Positions 1 to 6,570 are shown, counted from the first letter of the stretch. The stretch: DNA of 10,640 nucleotides from Clostridia bacterium (GCA_030445875.1 JASUSX010000046.1:1-10640); one strand, 5' to 3'. Program-made: numbers and translations. The notes: generated by a model from the letters alone, not told the origin.

Positions 1-11
1 ACGATTTGTAG

Positions 12-17
12 TATAAT
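12..17 (+). promoter_or_regulatory. -10 box TATAAT
   Basis: There is a perfect -10 hexamer at the extreme left edge. Its -35 element would lie before or at the window start and cannot be judged. It would start a transcript near position 24 that covers the structured region. Confidence 0.35.
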
Positions 18-19
18 AG

Positions 20-330
20 CCATAAAGAAGGGAAATCCTATATCTGGAACGAGAATTGTGGCGTCATCAAGGCCCGAATACCGTAACTGTAGTTTACGGG
101 TGGCTCTTATGAGTCTAGGCCTTGGGACGCCTGTTATTTTTTTGTAGGGAAAAAGCAAAAAATGTTTATAGTTCTATCGCCTTTTGGTGAGCAAAAGCGT
201 AAATCGGATTTATCTAATTTAGAAGCAATATAATTTGCGAGGAATATCTTACCCGGCTTCGGGTCGGCAACTTGATGATATCCATCCCAGTGAAAACCAA
301 TGGCACCCGTTATACTTAAAATAAAGGTTA
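20..330 (+). ncRNA. candidate structured non-coding RNA, class not recognised
   Basis: The first 417 bases hold no credible protein gene but contain dense pairing potential. A TATAAT box at 12-17 would start a transcript near 24. GGCGTC (60-65) pairs with GACGCC (126-131), and CAAGGCC (68-74) with GGCCTTG (118-124). These enclose two further hairpins, CCGTAA/TTACGG (about 81-99) and GGCTC/GAGTC (about 102-115), giving a three-way junction. Seven T residues (137-143) follow, so this part alone could be a terminator or a short RNA ending near 143. Further right are hairpins at 178-199 (CGC-C-TTTTG with CAAAAGCG), 200-212, and 251-264 (ACCCG/CGGGT). CGGGT 260-264 could instead pair with ACCCG 305-309. 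I cannot assign it to a family. The strand is inferred from the promoter-like box and the downstream gene. Confidence 0.42.
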
Positions 331-350
331 ATTAGGCCTGCAGAATTTTA

Positions 351-378
351 TCTACATAATAATTCAACCGTATATAAA
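351..378 (+). promoter_or_regulatory. possible promoter for the membrane-protein gene
   Basis: TCTACA (351-356), a 16-bp spacer and TATAAA (373-378) make a moderate sigma-A match, about 40 bases before the start codon at 418. The intervening GGGGGAAAATATCCC could form a weak hairpin just before the ribosome-binding site. Confidence 0.3.
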
Positions 379-417
379 TAGCCTTTTGGGGGAAAATATC
401 CCTAGAGGTGATGAAAG

Positions 418-912
418 ATGGTTTTAGCAGATCTGGCAGGACCAATTGTTTTCCTGGGCGCGTTGATCCTCATGTTCCTGGTTGTGCCCTGGGAGCGGGT
501 CAAAGAACTGGCCCTGGTCGGCCTGGTAGGCGGGCTGGTACTGGGCCTGGTGTTAGTCTACTTCATGCAAAACTACTTCGGTTTCTGGGCCTTCCGCCGG
601 GTGGACCTACTCAGTGTAAGCGGCATCCCCCTTTTCCTGGTGGCCAGCTGGTTTCCTCTTATTATTGTCTTTAGCCACCTCCTGGCCCAGTACAGGAGCC
701 TTCTACCGGTGGTGTTAATTCTCCTGGCCTTCCCCCTGGGAAGCGCCCTGCTGCACCTGCTCCTGCGGGCCAATGGTATGCTTTTTTACCGTAGCTGGAA
801 CCTGCCTTTGACCTTTATCCTGTCCTTGGGTATCCACCTGGTAATTATGTTTTATCTCTACGCCACCGGTCGGCTGGAAAACCTGCGCGGCTTGGCCCAG
901 ACTCAAACCTGA
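418..912 (+). CDS. five-helix integral membrane protein, function unknown
   Basis: This gene encodes 164 residues. The start ATG at 418 follows AGAGGTG (404-410) at normal spacing. The protein is very hydrophobic, with five likely membrane helices at about 6-24, 31-50, 68-88, 94-116 and 129-151. The loops are short and positively charged, for example PWERVKE after helix 1 and FRRVD before helix 3. A WFP motif sits in helix 3. No catalytic motif, cofactor site or signal peptide is visible. Length and helix layout resemble small uncharacterised Firmicute membrane proteins such as the CBO0543 type, but I do not recognise the family firmly. It follows a 400-base structured non-coding region. I considered OapA, the membrane partner of OLE RNA, but the DxxxD motif I associate with OapA is absent, as there are only two Asp residues in the protein. 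Confidence 0.8.
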   Translation: MVLADLAGPIVFLGALILMFLVVPWERVKELALVGLVGGLVLGLVLVYFMQNYFGFWAFRRVDLLSVSGIPLFLVASWFPLIIVFSHLLAQYRSLLPVVLILLAFPLGSALLHLLLRANGMLFYRSWNLPLTFILSLGIHLVIMFYLYATGRLENLRGLAQTQT

Positions 913-915
913 TTC

Positions 916-961
916 AGCCTGTTACCTGTCTGGCCGGTCACCTGAGCGGGACAGGCTCAGG
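916..961 (+). promoter_or_regulatory. mutually exclusive hairpins after the membrane-protein gene
   Basis: AGCCTGT (916-922) can pair with ACAGGCT (951-957). CCTGAGC (941-947) can pair with GCTCAGG (955-961). The right arms overlap, so only one hairpin can form at a time. The second is followed by AAAGAATTT, a poor U-tract, so it is at best a weak terminator. Confidence 0.3.
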
Positions 962-967
962 AAAGAA

Positions 968-1003
968 TTTAAGCTTGCAAAAGGGGTAGGTGGAGCTTAA
1001 AAT
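968..1003 (+). promoter_or_regulatory. promoter framed by an inverted repeat (operator-like)
   Basis: TTGCAA (975-980), a 17-bp spacer and TAAAAT (998-1003) form a good sigma-A promoter for the radical-SAM gene. TTTAAGCT (968-975) and AGCTTAAA (994-1001) are perfect 8-bp inverted arms, one touching the -35 box and the other overlapping the -10 box. A dimeric repressor bound to both arms would block RNA polymerase. Confidence 0.5.
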
Positions 1004-1084
1004 TAGAAATTAGCCTTGAGGAATTACGGCTTTGGCTTTCTAATCTCGAGTTCCTGTTTTGCGCCAGACAGGGGGAGTAACCGG

Positions 1085-1966
1085 GTGGAAGTCTTAAAAC
1101 ACTGTAACCTCTGTCCCCGGGCTTGCGGGGTTAACCGCCTGGTCGGCGTACGCGGTTTTTGCCGCGCCGGGGGTCGGCCCAAAGTAGCCAGGGCGGACCT
1201 GCATTACTGGGAAGAACCCTGCCTGAGCGGCAGCCGGGGGTCAGGGGCGGTCTTCTTTTCCCACTGTAACCTGCGCTGTATCTTCTGCCAGAACTACCGC
1301 ATTAGCTGGCAAGGCCGAGGCCGGGAAATGACGGTGGGGGAACTGGCAGCCCTTTTCCTGGATCTCCAGGCCCGGGGTGCCCACAATATCAACCTGGTAT
1401 CCCCCACACCTTACAGCCCCTTTATAATTCCCGCCCTGCAGGAAGCCAGGCAGCAGGGGCTCAAATTACCGGTTATTTACAACTGCAATGCTTATGAAAG
1501 CATAGCCTCCCTGCGTTCCCTGGAGGGTCTGGTAGATATTTATCTACCAGACCTTAAATATGTGGCCCCAGGACCGGCCGGGCGCTATAGTTATACACCC
1601 GACTATTTTCCAGTAGCCACAGCGGCCATCCTGGAGATGCAGCGCCAGGTAGGGACCCTTACCCTGGGCCCTGACGGCCTGGCCCGGCGTGGTCTGCTGA
1701 TCCGCCACCTGGTCTTACCTGGTCAGGTCCAGGCTGCCTGCCGGGTACTGGACTGGATCAAAGCCAGTTTGCCCCGGGAGACGTATATCAGCCTCATGGC
1801 CCAGTATGTGCCCGTCTGGCAGGCCAGCCGCTGCGCCGAGGTCAACCGCCGGCTTACAGCCGCTGAATATGAAATAGTGCTGGATTATATGGGGTATCTT
1901 GGCCTGGAAAATGGCTACTACCAGGAACTCGAGGCAGCTACTACGGACTATATACCTGATTTTTAG
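1085..1966 (+). CDS. radical SAM protein, COG1313 / PflX type
   Basis: This is a 293-residue cytoplasmic radical S-adenosylmethionine protein related to pyruvate formate-lyase activating enzymes. The CNLRCIFC motif (Cys61, Cys65, Cys68) is the CxxxCxxC ligand set for the SAM-binding 4Fe-4S cluster. An N-terminal cysteine patch, CNLCPRACGVNR with a later GFC (Cys7, 10, 14, 26), is typical of COG1313 and may bind another metal or cluster. I chose GTG at 1085 because GGGGGAG (1071-1077) lies 7 bases upstream and family members begin just before the cysteine patch. The frame stays open to a TTG at 1016, but the extra 23 residues look unlike protein. The reaction and substrate are not known to me; the family is often called a putative PFL-activating enzyme. 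It is transcribed from its own promoter at 975-1003. Confidence 0.85.
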   Translation: MEVLKHCNLCPRACGVNRLVGVRGFCRAGGRPKVARADLHYWEEPCLSGSRGSGAVFFSHCNLRCIFCQNYRISWQGRGREMTVGELAALFLDLQARGAHNINLVSPTPYSPFIIPALQEARQQGLKLPVIYNCNAYESIASLRSLEGLVDIYLPDLKYVAPGPAGRYSYTPDYFPVATAAILEMQRQVGTLTLGPDGLARRGLLIRHLVLPGQVQAACRVLDWIKASLPRETYISLMAQYVPVWQASRCAEVNRRLTAAEYEIVLDYMGYLGLENGYYQELEAATTDYIPDF

Positions 1967-1986
1967 TAATTTAGGGGTAAAAATAG

Positions 1987-2015
1987 TTGCAAAATTTTAG
2001 GAGGTGCGCTATACT
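1987..2015 (+). promoter_or_regulatory. sigma-A promoter for the zinc-ribbon gene
   Basis: TTGCAA (1987-1992) and TATACT (2010-2015) are separated by 17 bp. Transcription would start near 2022, leaving a leader of about 100 bases. The -35 hexamer is the same as in the promoter of the preceding gene. Confidence 0.6.
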
Positions 2016-2058
2016 TAAAGAGCCTCTAAAGGAGAACGTTGGCTGACCTACTACTAAA

Positions 2059-2122
2059 CTATCTCCCCTGGGATAGCCCTGGTAAGTATGGTACATGCCC
2101 CGTTGGCTTTAGGGAGACTATC
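2059..2122 (+). promoter_or_regulatory. switch-like 5' leader with alternative hairpins
   Basis: CTATCTC (2059-2065) can pair with GGGATAG (2070-2076) around a CCCT tetraloop. Alternatively GATAGCCCT (2072-2080) can pair with AGGG (2111-2114) plus CTATC (2118-2122), with a three-base bulge. The second fold buries the AGGGAG ribosome-binding sequence at 2111-2116 and cannot coexist with the first. This layout is that of a translational on/off switch. No known riboswitch consensus is recognised. Confidence 0.4.
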
Positions 2123-2139
2123 TTATGGGGAGTACGAGG

Positions 2140-2454
2140 ATGATTTACGAAGACAAAACGCTGACCTGTAAAGAGTGTGGCCAGGAGTTTATCTTTACGG
2201 CCGGCCAGCAGGAATTTTTCGCCGAAAAGGGTTTTACAAACGAACCCTCACGGTGCCCCGACTGCCGGGCCGCCCGCAAGGCGCGCATGGGCGGTCAGCG
2301 GCGTAGCGACTCCCGTTCCGGGCCCAGGCAGATGTATAAAGCCATCTGCAGCCAGTGTGGCGCTATGACGGAGGTGCCCTTTGAACCCCGGGGCGACCGG
2401 CCCGTTTACTGCCGGGATTGCTACAACAGTATGCGGGTGAGGAACTACCGCTAG
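2140..2454 (+). CDS. small zinc-ribbon protein (two CxxC-CxxC ribbons)
   Basis: This is a soluble protein of 104 residues, rich in Arg and Cys. The first ribbon is CKECG ... CPDC and the second is CSQCG ... CRDC; each supplies four cysteines for one Zn. The order DKTLTCKECGQEF, EKGFTNEP, RCPDCRAARK and DRPVYCRDC matches the zinc-ribbon family common in Firmicutes and Chloroflexi (probable zinc-binding domain proteins). Their role is unproven; nucleic-acid binding is plausible from the basic linker. I chose ATG 2140, with GGGGAG at 2127-2132, because relatives begin next to the IYEDKTL segment. ATG 2125, with AGGGAG at 2111-2116, is an equally well-signalled alternative adding MGSTR. It has its own promoter, a structured leader and a terminator. 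Confidence 0.85.
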   Translation: MIYEDKTLTCKECGQEFIFTAGQQEFFAEKGFTNEPSRCPDCRAARKARMGGQRRSDSRSGPRQMYKAICSQCGAMTEVPFEPRGDRPVYCRDCYNSMRVRNYR

Positions 2455-2481
2455 CTTGGGAAGCCTCCAAAGGGCTTAAAT

Positions 2482-2515
2482 ACGAAACCCGGCTTTGGAT
2501 GAAGCCGGGTTTCGT
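2482..2515. terminator. bidirectional hairpin terminator
   Basis: The arms 2482-2495 and 2502-2515 are perfectly complementary over 14 bp (ACGAAACCCGGCTT and its complement) around a TGGATG loop. It sits between the convergent ends of the zinc-ribbon gene (+) and the coiled-coil gene (-). The AAA and TTT edges of the stem supply partial U-tracts in both directions. Confidence 0.8.
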
Positions 2516-2523
2516 GCTGGTTC

Positions 2524-3606
2524 TTATCTTTCCAGGGTCAGGACCATCCGGCCTTGCTCCAGAGCGATACTTTTGAATTTCAACCCGTAGTCCGGCGGCG
2601 GCAGATCGAGGATCAACTTTTCCCGGGGTAGGAGTTCTTTCCAGGTGACAGGGTCGAGGGAAAGGCCGGCAAAGGCTACGTTCTGGGGTAAAAATAAGAG
2701 CTGGTGGGGGCCATAAACCTGCAGGGTGCCCTGGACCTCGAAGTCTGGTCCCGGGATTTTTAGCCCTTCCCCGGGCAGGACCAGGCGGATGTCGCCTAAC
2801 TGATCCTGGGAAGCCAGGATGGTTTGATTGAGGTTGGCCTGGCTGAAGACAGCCAGGACTTCCCCCTGGCCTATATTCACCTGGATAGCATCCGGCTTTA
2901 ACTGCTTCCAGGGAAGGGCCGGCAACTGCTGCAAGAGCTGCTGCAAGGCCGGCAGGGCACCAGACCAGGCCTGCTCCAGGGCCAGCAGGTCGCGGGCCCA
3001 GGTAGTATTCTGCTGGCGCAGGGACTGGAGCTTCTTTTCCTGTTTTTCCTTAAGGGCGGCAAAATTTTGCCGGGCTGTCTGCCACTCGGCCCTGGCCTGC
3101 TGTAACTCCTTTTCTCTGGCGGCCACCAGGTCGCTCTTCTCCCGGGCTGATTGGGCCAGGGCCAGGCTGTGGCGCACGCTACCCAGGAAATGATCGGCCA
3201 GGTACTTTAATAGCTCCCAGCGGATAAAAAAATCGGGCCAGTTGGAACTGAAAAGGGCGGCGGTAAGAAAAGGGGAGGAGCCATAAGTATAAAAAAAGCG
3301 CAAACTGCGGCTAAAATCCTGCCGCCCGGCGGCCAGATCTGCTTCCGCCCGGGCCAGAGCAGATCGGGCATCCTGCAACTCCTGCTGGACAATCTCCAGG
3401 CGCCTAGCCAGATCCTGGCTTTCGCTGGTAGCTTTCTGCAGTCGGGCATCAAGTTGCAGGATGTCCTGCAGGATACGGCTTTCCTGGTTCTGGCTGTCCT
3501 GGAGGCGCTGGCGCAGGGAGGCTTTAATATCCACTGCACCCAGGGCCGGGAGATTAATAAGCATGAAAAAAACGAAAACCATTAACAGAGATAGCTGGCG
3601 GCGCAT
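2524..3606 (-). CDS. secreted coiled-coil protein, PcsB/CwlO-like N-terminal region without hydrolase domain
   Basis: This gene encodes 360 residues. The start at 3606 follows GGGAGGGG (3619-3612). An N-terminal signal sequence (MRRQ plus a hydrophobic core) probably ends near Ala24. Long heptad-rich helices follow at about 28-100 and 145-210. Between them, RFFYTYGSSPFLTAALFSSN and the WPDFFIRWELLKYLADH stretch resemble the hinge of the coiled-coil domain of PcsB/CwlO, which regulates peptidoglycan hydrolases at the division site. No NlpC/P60, CHAP or M23 domain follows. The last 130 residues instead look like a beta-rich domain (GDIRLVLPGEGLKIPG ... GRMVLTL), perhaps similar to YpmS/LmeA-type envelope domains. 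A non-enzymatic cell-envelope role outside the membrane is inferred. It lies 72 bases downstream of fixX and may be co-transcribed with it. Confidence 0.8.
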   Translation of the reverse strand: MRRQLSLLMVFVFFMLINLPALGAVDIKASLRQRLQDSQNQESRILQDILQLDARLQKATSESQDLARRLEIVQQELQDARSALARAEADLAAGRQDFSRSLRFFYTYGSSPFLTAALFSSNWPDFFIRWELLKYLADHFLGSVRHSLALAQSAREKSDLVAAREKELQQARAEWQTARQNFAALKEKQEKKLQSLRQQNTTWARDLLALEQAWSGALPALQQLLQQLPALPWKQLKPDAIQVNIGQGEVLAVFSQANLNQTILASQDQLGDIRLVLPGEGLKIPGPDFEVQGTLQVYGPHQLLFLPQNVAFAGLSLDPVTWKELLPREKLILDLPPPDYGLKFKSIALEQGRMVLTLER

Positions 3607-3678
3607 TTTTTCCCCTCCCGCTTAGTAATATTCGCCAGGAAGGGGTTAAATCCTCCTGCCTATGGAAAAAATTGTAAT

Positions 3679-3960
3679 TCAAAAACGGTAGGCCAATCCC
3701 AGCCCGCCGCGGGGGTATTCCATCAGGATGTTGCTTTCCGGGCATATCAAGCGGCAGGCGCCACACTCCAGGCAGCGGGGATAGTTGACCCTGATGTGAT
3801 CCTCTTCCCATTCAAAGACCTGGCTGGGACAGATATAGGTGCAGGGTCTATTGAGACAGCGGTGGCAGCGCCGGTCGTCCTGGATGGAGATATGGGACTT
3901 TTCGTCCGCTTTGATCGCCAGCAGGGGGAGCGGGTCCCCCGGGAATTTACCCTGAGCCAT
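3679..3960 (-). CDS. fixX: FixX-type ferredoxin
   Basis: This is a 93-residue ferredoxin-like protein with two cysteine groups. The first is Cys32-x2-Cys35-x4-Cys40-x3-CysPro; the second is Cys63-x2-Cys66-x2-Cys69-x3-CysPro, a classical 4Fe-4S motif. FixX proteins serve as the iron-sulfur partner of FixC, forming together the equivalent of electron-transfer-flavoprotein:quinone oxidoreductase. The ATG at 3960 overlaps the reconstructed fixC stop codon (TAATG), so the two are translationally coupled. GGGGGG at 3973-3968 is the ribosome-binding site. No fixA/fixB (etfBA) genes are next to it in this window. The gene itself is intact. Confidence 0.88.
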   Translation of the reverse strand: MAQGKFPGDPLPLLAIKADEKSHISIQDDRRCHRCLNRPCTYICPSQVFEWEEDHIRVNYPRCLECGACRLICPESNILMEYPRGGLGLAYRF

Positions 3961-5270
3961 TAGAACGCCCCCCAGTGATGCAGTCCCGCCCAGAGATCGT
4001 CCAGGGTCTTCAGGGGGAACTGCTTATCCGTAATTATATTGGCATGGCCTGGTGCTTTTGCTTTTCTGTTTGTAAATCGACGGTGAAGAACTGGTAGGCC
4101 AGGTCGTTGACCGTACTGCTCAAAAGGTAGTCGGCATCGGGGTGCTTTTTATAATACAGAAAGTCTTCCTGGCCAGCCTTGATATCCTCCATGAAGAAGG
4201 TATTGTTGAGTTTTAACTGGTAGTTGGCCAGCATTTTAGCTGTAAAATCGCCTTTGGCTTTGGCCTGGACTATTGTTTCGCCGGCGTACTTGCCGGAGAG
4301 CATGGCCAGGTCCGTACCCCGGCGGCCGCTGATCATGGTAGCGGCGTCCCCGGCCACCAGGACGTGGTCGCCATAAAGCTGGGGGATATATTCAAAGCCA
4401 CCCTTGGGGATCAGGTGGGCCTGGTATTCCAGGGGTTCGGCCCCGGCCAGCAGGGGTTTAACCAGGGGATGTCCTTTAACCCTCTGCAGGAGCAGGTAGG
4501 GGCTTAAGCCCCTGGCCCCCATCTGATCCAATGGCCCGCCTACGATGAGGGAGAGGGTTTCCTGGTAAGTCCAGATGCCAGCTTTGCCCACGCCGGTGGC
4601 GTTGGGGTAGCCAAACATGCCGATAATGGCGCCTTCGTCGTTTTCCAGGTGGAAACGTTCGTTGATCTTTTCCCGGGGCAGCCCCAGCACCTCCTTTACA
4701 TAGAGGGTAAAGGCCGCGGGGGAAAGGTGTTTTTTTAACAGGCCGGCCTTGCTGGTAAGGAAGGGGTTAGCCCCTTCGGTGATGATAACAGCGTTGGCCC
4801 GCAGGGTTTTCCCCGGTGTCCAGCTTTACACCATTGATTGGCCCCCTGGTGACCAGGGCTTTATCGTAGGTGAAGTCGCGGACCTGGGCGCGAGTACGTA
4901 AAATGGCCTTGGCCTCCTGGGCCTGGCGCGCCAGCCAGGTATCAAAGCGAGAACGCATAACGGTAAATTTGTTATAGGGGTCGCGGCCGAAGCGCTGGCT
5001 GGTATAGCCCAGTCGCAGGGCGGAATCGGTTGCTAACAGCCAGAGCTCGTCACTAATTACGGCTCGCTCCAGGGGGGCCTCGTGCCAGAAAGCCGGGCAG
5101 ATCTCCGCCGTTGGCTGGCGGTAAATGGTGCCGCCAAAGACATTCTTGCTCCCCGGATATTCACCCCGTTCCAGCAGGGCTACCGCCAGGCCCTGCCGGG
5201 CCATAGTTAACGCCGCAGCACTACCGGCTGGGCCGGCACCGACCACGATAGCATCGTAACTGTCAACCAT
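3960..5270 (-). pseudogene. fixC: FixC-type flavoprotein dehydrogenase, broken by two frameshifts
   Basis: The reconstructed gene is exactly 1311 nt (436 residues), the usual FixC length. It starts at ATG 5270 with GGAGGT (5282-5277) six bases upstream. The N-terminus has the FAD dinucleotide fold VVGAGPAGSAAA (Gly11, Gly13, Gly16), and the middle has HVLVAGDAATMISGRRGTD, the second FAD contact. FixC passes electrons from an electron-transfer flavoprotein to quinone at the membrane. An extra base in the T4 run at 4807-4810 breaks the frame near residue 154, where the reading runs to a stop at about 4767. A base missing from the T4 run at 4062-4065 breaks it near residue 402. Correcting both joins the three pieces and gives a tail ending LWAGLHHWGAF, stopping on the fixX start. 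As written, the product is truncated. Real decay and sequencing error are both possible. Confidence 0.85.
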
Positions 5271-5283
5271 AAAGCAACCTCCA

Positions 5284-5301
5284 GCTAATCTATTATTAGC
5301 A
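5284..5301 (-). promoter_or_regulatory. possible fixC promoter overlapping a palindrome
   Basis: Read on the - strand, TG-C-TAATAA (5301-5293) is an extended -10 element just upstream of the fixC ribosome-binding site. It overlaps the inverted repeat GCTAAT (5284-5289) / ATTAGC (5295-5300) with a 5-bp spacer, which is a plausible operator. No good -35 box is seen. Confidence 0.3.
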
Positions 5302-5330
5302 TTTACAAAACGCGGACGGAATAATATAAT
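5302..5330 (+). promoter_or_regulatory. sigma-A promoter for the TauE-DUF1634 operon
   Basis: TTTACA (5302-5307), a 17-bp spacer and TATAAT (5325-5330) lie 28 bases upstream of the TauE start codon. They share the 88-bp divergent region with fixC. Confidence 0.65.
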
Positions 5331-5358
5331 TAGATAACAAAAGTTGGAGTGATGGAGA

Positions 5359-6192
5359 ATGGCCTTTAGCATGGCCCTGGGCATCCTGGGTATGGGTTTT
5401 GTAACCGGGATCATCGGCGCCCTGGTAGGCCTGGGTGGTGGTGTCTTACTGGTACCCATCCTGACCCTGCTCTTTCAGGTACCCATCCACACCGCCATTG
5501 GCGCCAGTATTGTCGCGGTGGTAGCTACTTCCAGCGCTTCAGCCAGTACCTATCTTAACAGTCATATCAGTAATATGAGGCTGGGTATGACCCTGGAGAC
5601 AGCCACGACCGTGGGAGGCATCCTGGGGGGGGTAACTGCGGCCCTGCTGGGCCGCCAGGTTTTAAGCGGTATTTTTGCCGTAGCCCTGGTGGGCACAGCT
5701 TATTCCATGTTTAAGAAGGTAAAGGGAGGCCAACCGGGGGCGGAAACCGTTGACCCGGGGCGCCTGGGGGCCACCTTTTATGACGCCAACCTGAAACGGG
5801 AAGTAACCTATCGGGTAAAGAGTTTGCCCCTGGGGTTATTTTTATCCTTTATTGCCGGTAATATCTCCGGGCTGCTCGGTATTGGTGGCGGGGTGATCAA
5901 GGTGCCGGCAATGGTCCTGGCCATGGGGGTGCCTATGCGGGCGGCAGCGGCTACCAGCAACTTCATGATCGGGGTAACGGCCGTAGCCAGCGCTTACATA
6001 TACTACACCCGGGGCTTTGTGGACCCCCTGATAGCAGCACCTACAGCCATCGGCGTTTTCCTGGGGGCAACGTTAAGCTCGCACCTGGCCGGAAGGGTGA
6101 ACAGCAATTTCTTAACCCGGCTGCTGGCGATTATCCTCTTATTCCTGGCGGTGCAGATGGCCTTGAGCGCCGCTGGTATCCGGGTGCGATAG
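5359..6192 (+). CDS. TauE/SafE family sulfite (anion) exporter permease
   Basis: This is a 277-residue inner-membrane permease. The two halves each carry the family signature: GLGGGVLLVP at residues 24-33 and GIGGGVIKVP at 174-183, at the expected symmetric positions. About eight hydrophobic helices are visible, with a charged cytoplasmic loop at about 118-155. TauE/SafE proteins move sulfite, sulfoacetate or other organic sulfur anions; the substrate here cannot be read from sequence. The ATG at 5359 follows GGAG (5346-5349). Only 12 bases separate it from the DUF1634 gene downstream, a pairing that recurs in many anaerobes and suggests a two-component transporter. It is transcribed divergently from fixC. 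Confidence 0.9.
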   Translation: MAFSMALGILGMGFVTGIIGALVGLGGGVLLVPILTLLFQVPIHTAIGASIVAVVATSSASASTYLNSHISNMRLGMTLETATTVGGILGGVTAALLGRQVLSGIFAVALVGTAYSMFKKVKGGQPGAETVDPGRLGATFYDANLKREVTYRVKSLPLGLFLSFIAGNISGLLGIGGGVIKVPAMVLAMGVPMRAAAATSNFMIGVTAVASAYIYYTRGFVDPLIAAPTAIGVFLGATLSSHLAGRVNSNFLTRLLAIILLFLAVQMALSAAGIRVR

Positions 6193-6204
6193 GGGGGCAG
6201 GGAA

Positions 6205-6570
6205 ATGGCAGCGAGTGTTGGCAAAGAAAGGGATCGGCAATATGCCCTGGAGCATTTTGTCAGCCGCGTCCTGCTGATAGGGGTACTCACGAGCGTGGTT
6301 TTGATGCTCCTGGGGATGGGGCTCCTGGCTTTCAACCCTGGCCTGGCCAGTGACCACGTCATGCCGGTGGGGCAGGTGTTGAGGGAGGCTATCCGCCTCC
6401 AGCCAATGGCCCTCATAGACCTGGGTCTTATTGTCCTTTTACTGACCCCCCTGGCGCGGGTGATTATTACCGGCTTCGGCTTTGCTTTAGAAAAGGATTG
6501 GCTTTTTGCGGCTGTATCCCTGGGGGTTCTGGTGATACTCATTATCAGCCTGGCCGTCGGTTCGGCTTGA
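6205..6570 (+). CDS. DUF1634 membrane protein, partner of TauE
   Basis: This is a 121-residue protein with three membrane helices at about 20-42, 69-90 and 98-119 and a charged N-terminus (GKERDRQYALEHFVSR). The core VLREAIRLQPMALIDLGLIVLLLTP matches DUF1634, whose members are usually encoded directly after a TauE-type permease and are presumed to assemble with it. The start at 6205 follows an AGGGA ribosome-binding site just after the TauE stop. The stop codon lies inside the -35 box of the tRNA operon promoter, so the two transcription units are packed without a gap. Its biochemical role is unknown. Confidence 0.85.
   Translation: MAASVGKERDRQYALEHFVSRVLLIGVLTSVVLMLLGMGLLAFNPGLASDHVMPVGQVLREAIRLQPMALIDLGLIVLLLTPLARVIITGFGFALEKDWLFAAVSLGVLVILIISLAVGSA

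Noticed and set aside
1..912. OLE RNA followed by its membrane partner OapA
   Set aside because: A large structured RNA next to a small membrane protein fits that pattern, but the protein lacks the DxxxD motif I associate with OapA and I cannot match an OLE consensus. A covariance-model search would decide.
1016..1084. Longer start (TTG 1016) for the radical-SAM gene
   Set aside because: The extra 23 residues have no family resemblance, lie within the region just after the promoter, and GTG 1085 has a strong GGGGGAG site.
2094..2111. Five-codon leader peptide (MPRWL) before the zinc-ribbon gene
   Set aside because: There is no ribosome-binding site and no run of regulatory codons; chance is likely.
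4767..4815. Programmed ribosomal frameshift in fixC
   Set aside because: The required shift is +1 at GGG-GAA-AAC, with no classical slippery heptamer in frame and no obvious stimulator, and a second independent shift is needed near the end. Mutation or sequencing error is simpler.
4767..5459. A separate 230-residue reading of the N-terminal FixC piece starting at 5459
   Set aside because: It would begin inside the TauE gene and run through the divergent promoter. ATG 5270 has a perfect ribosome-binding site and begins directly at the FAD domain.
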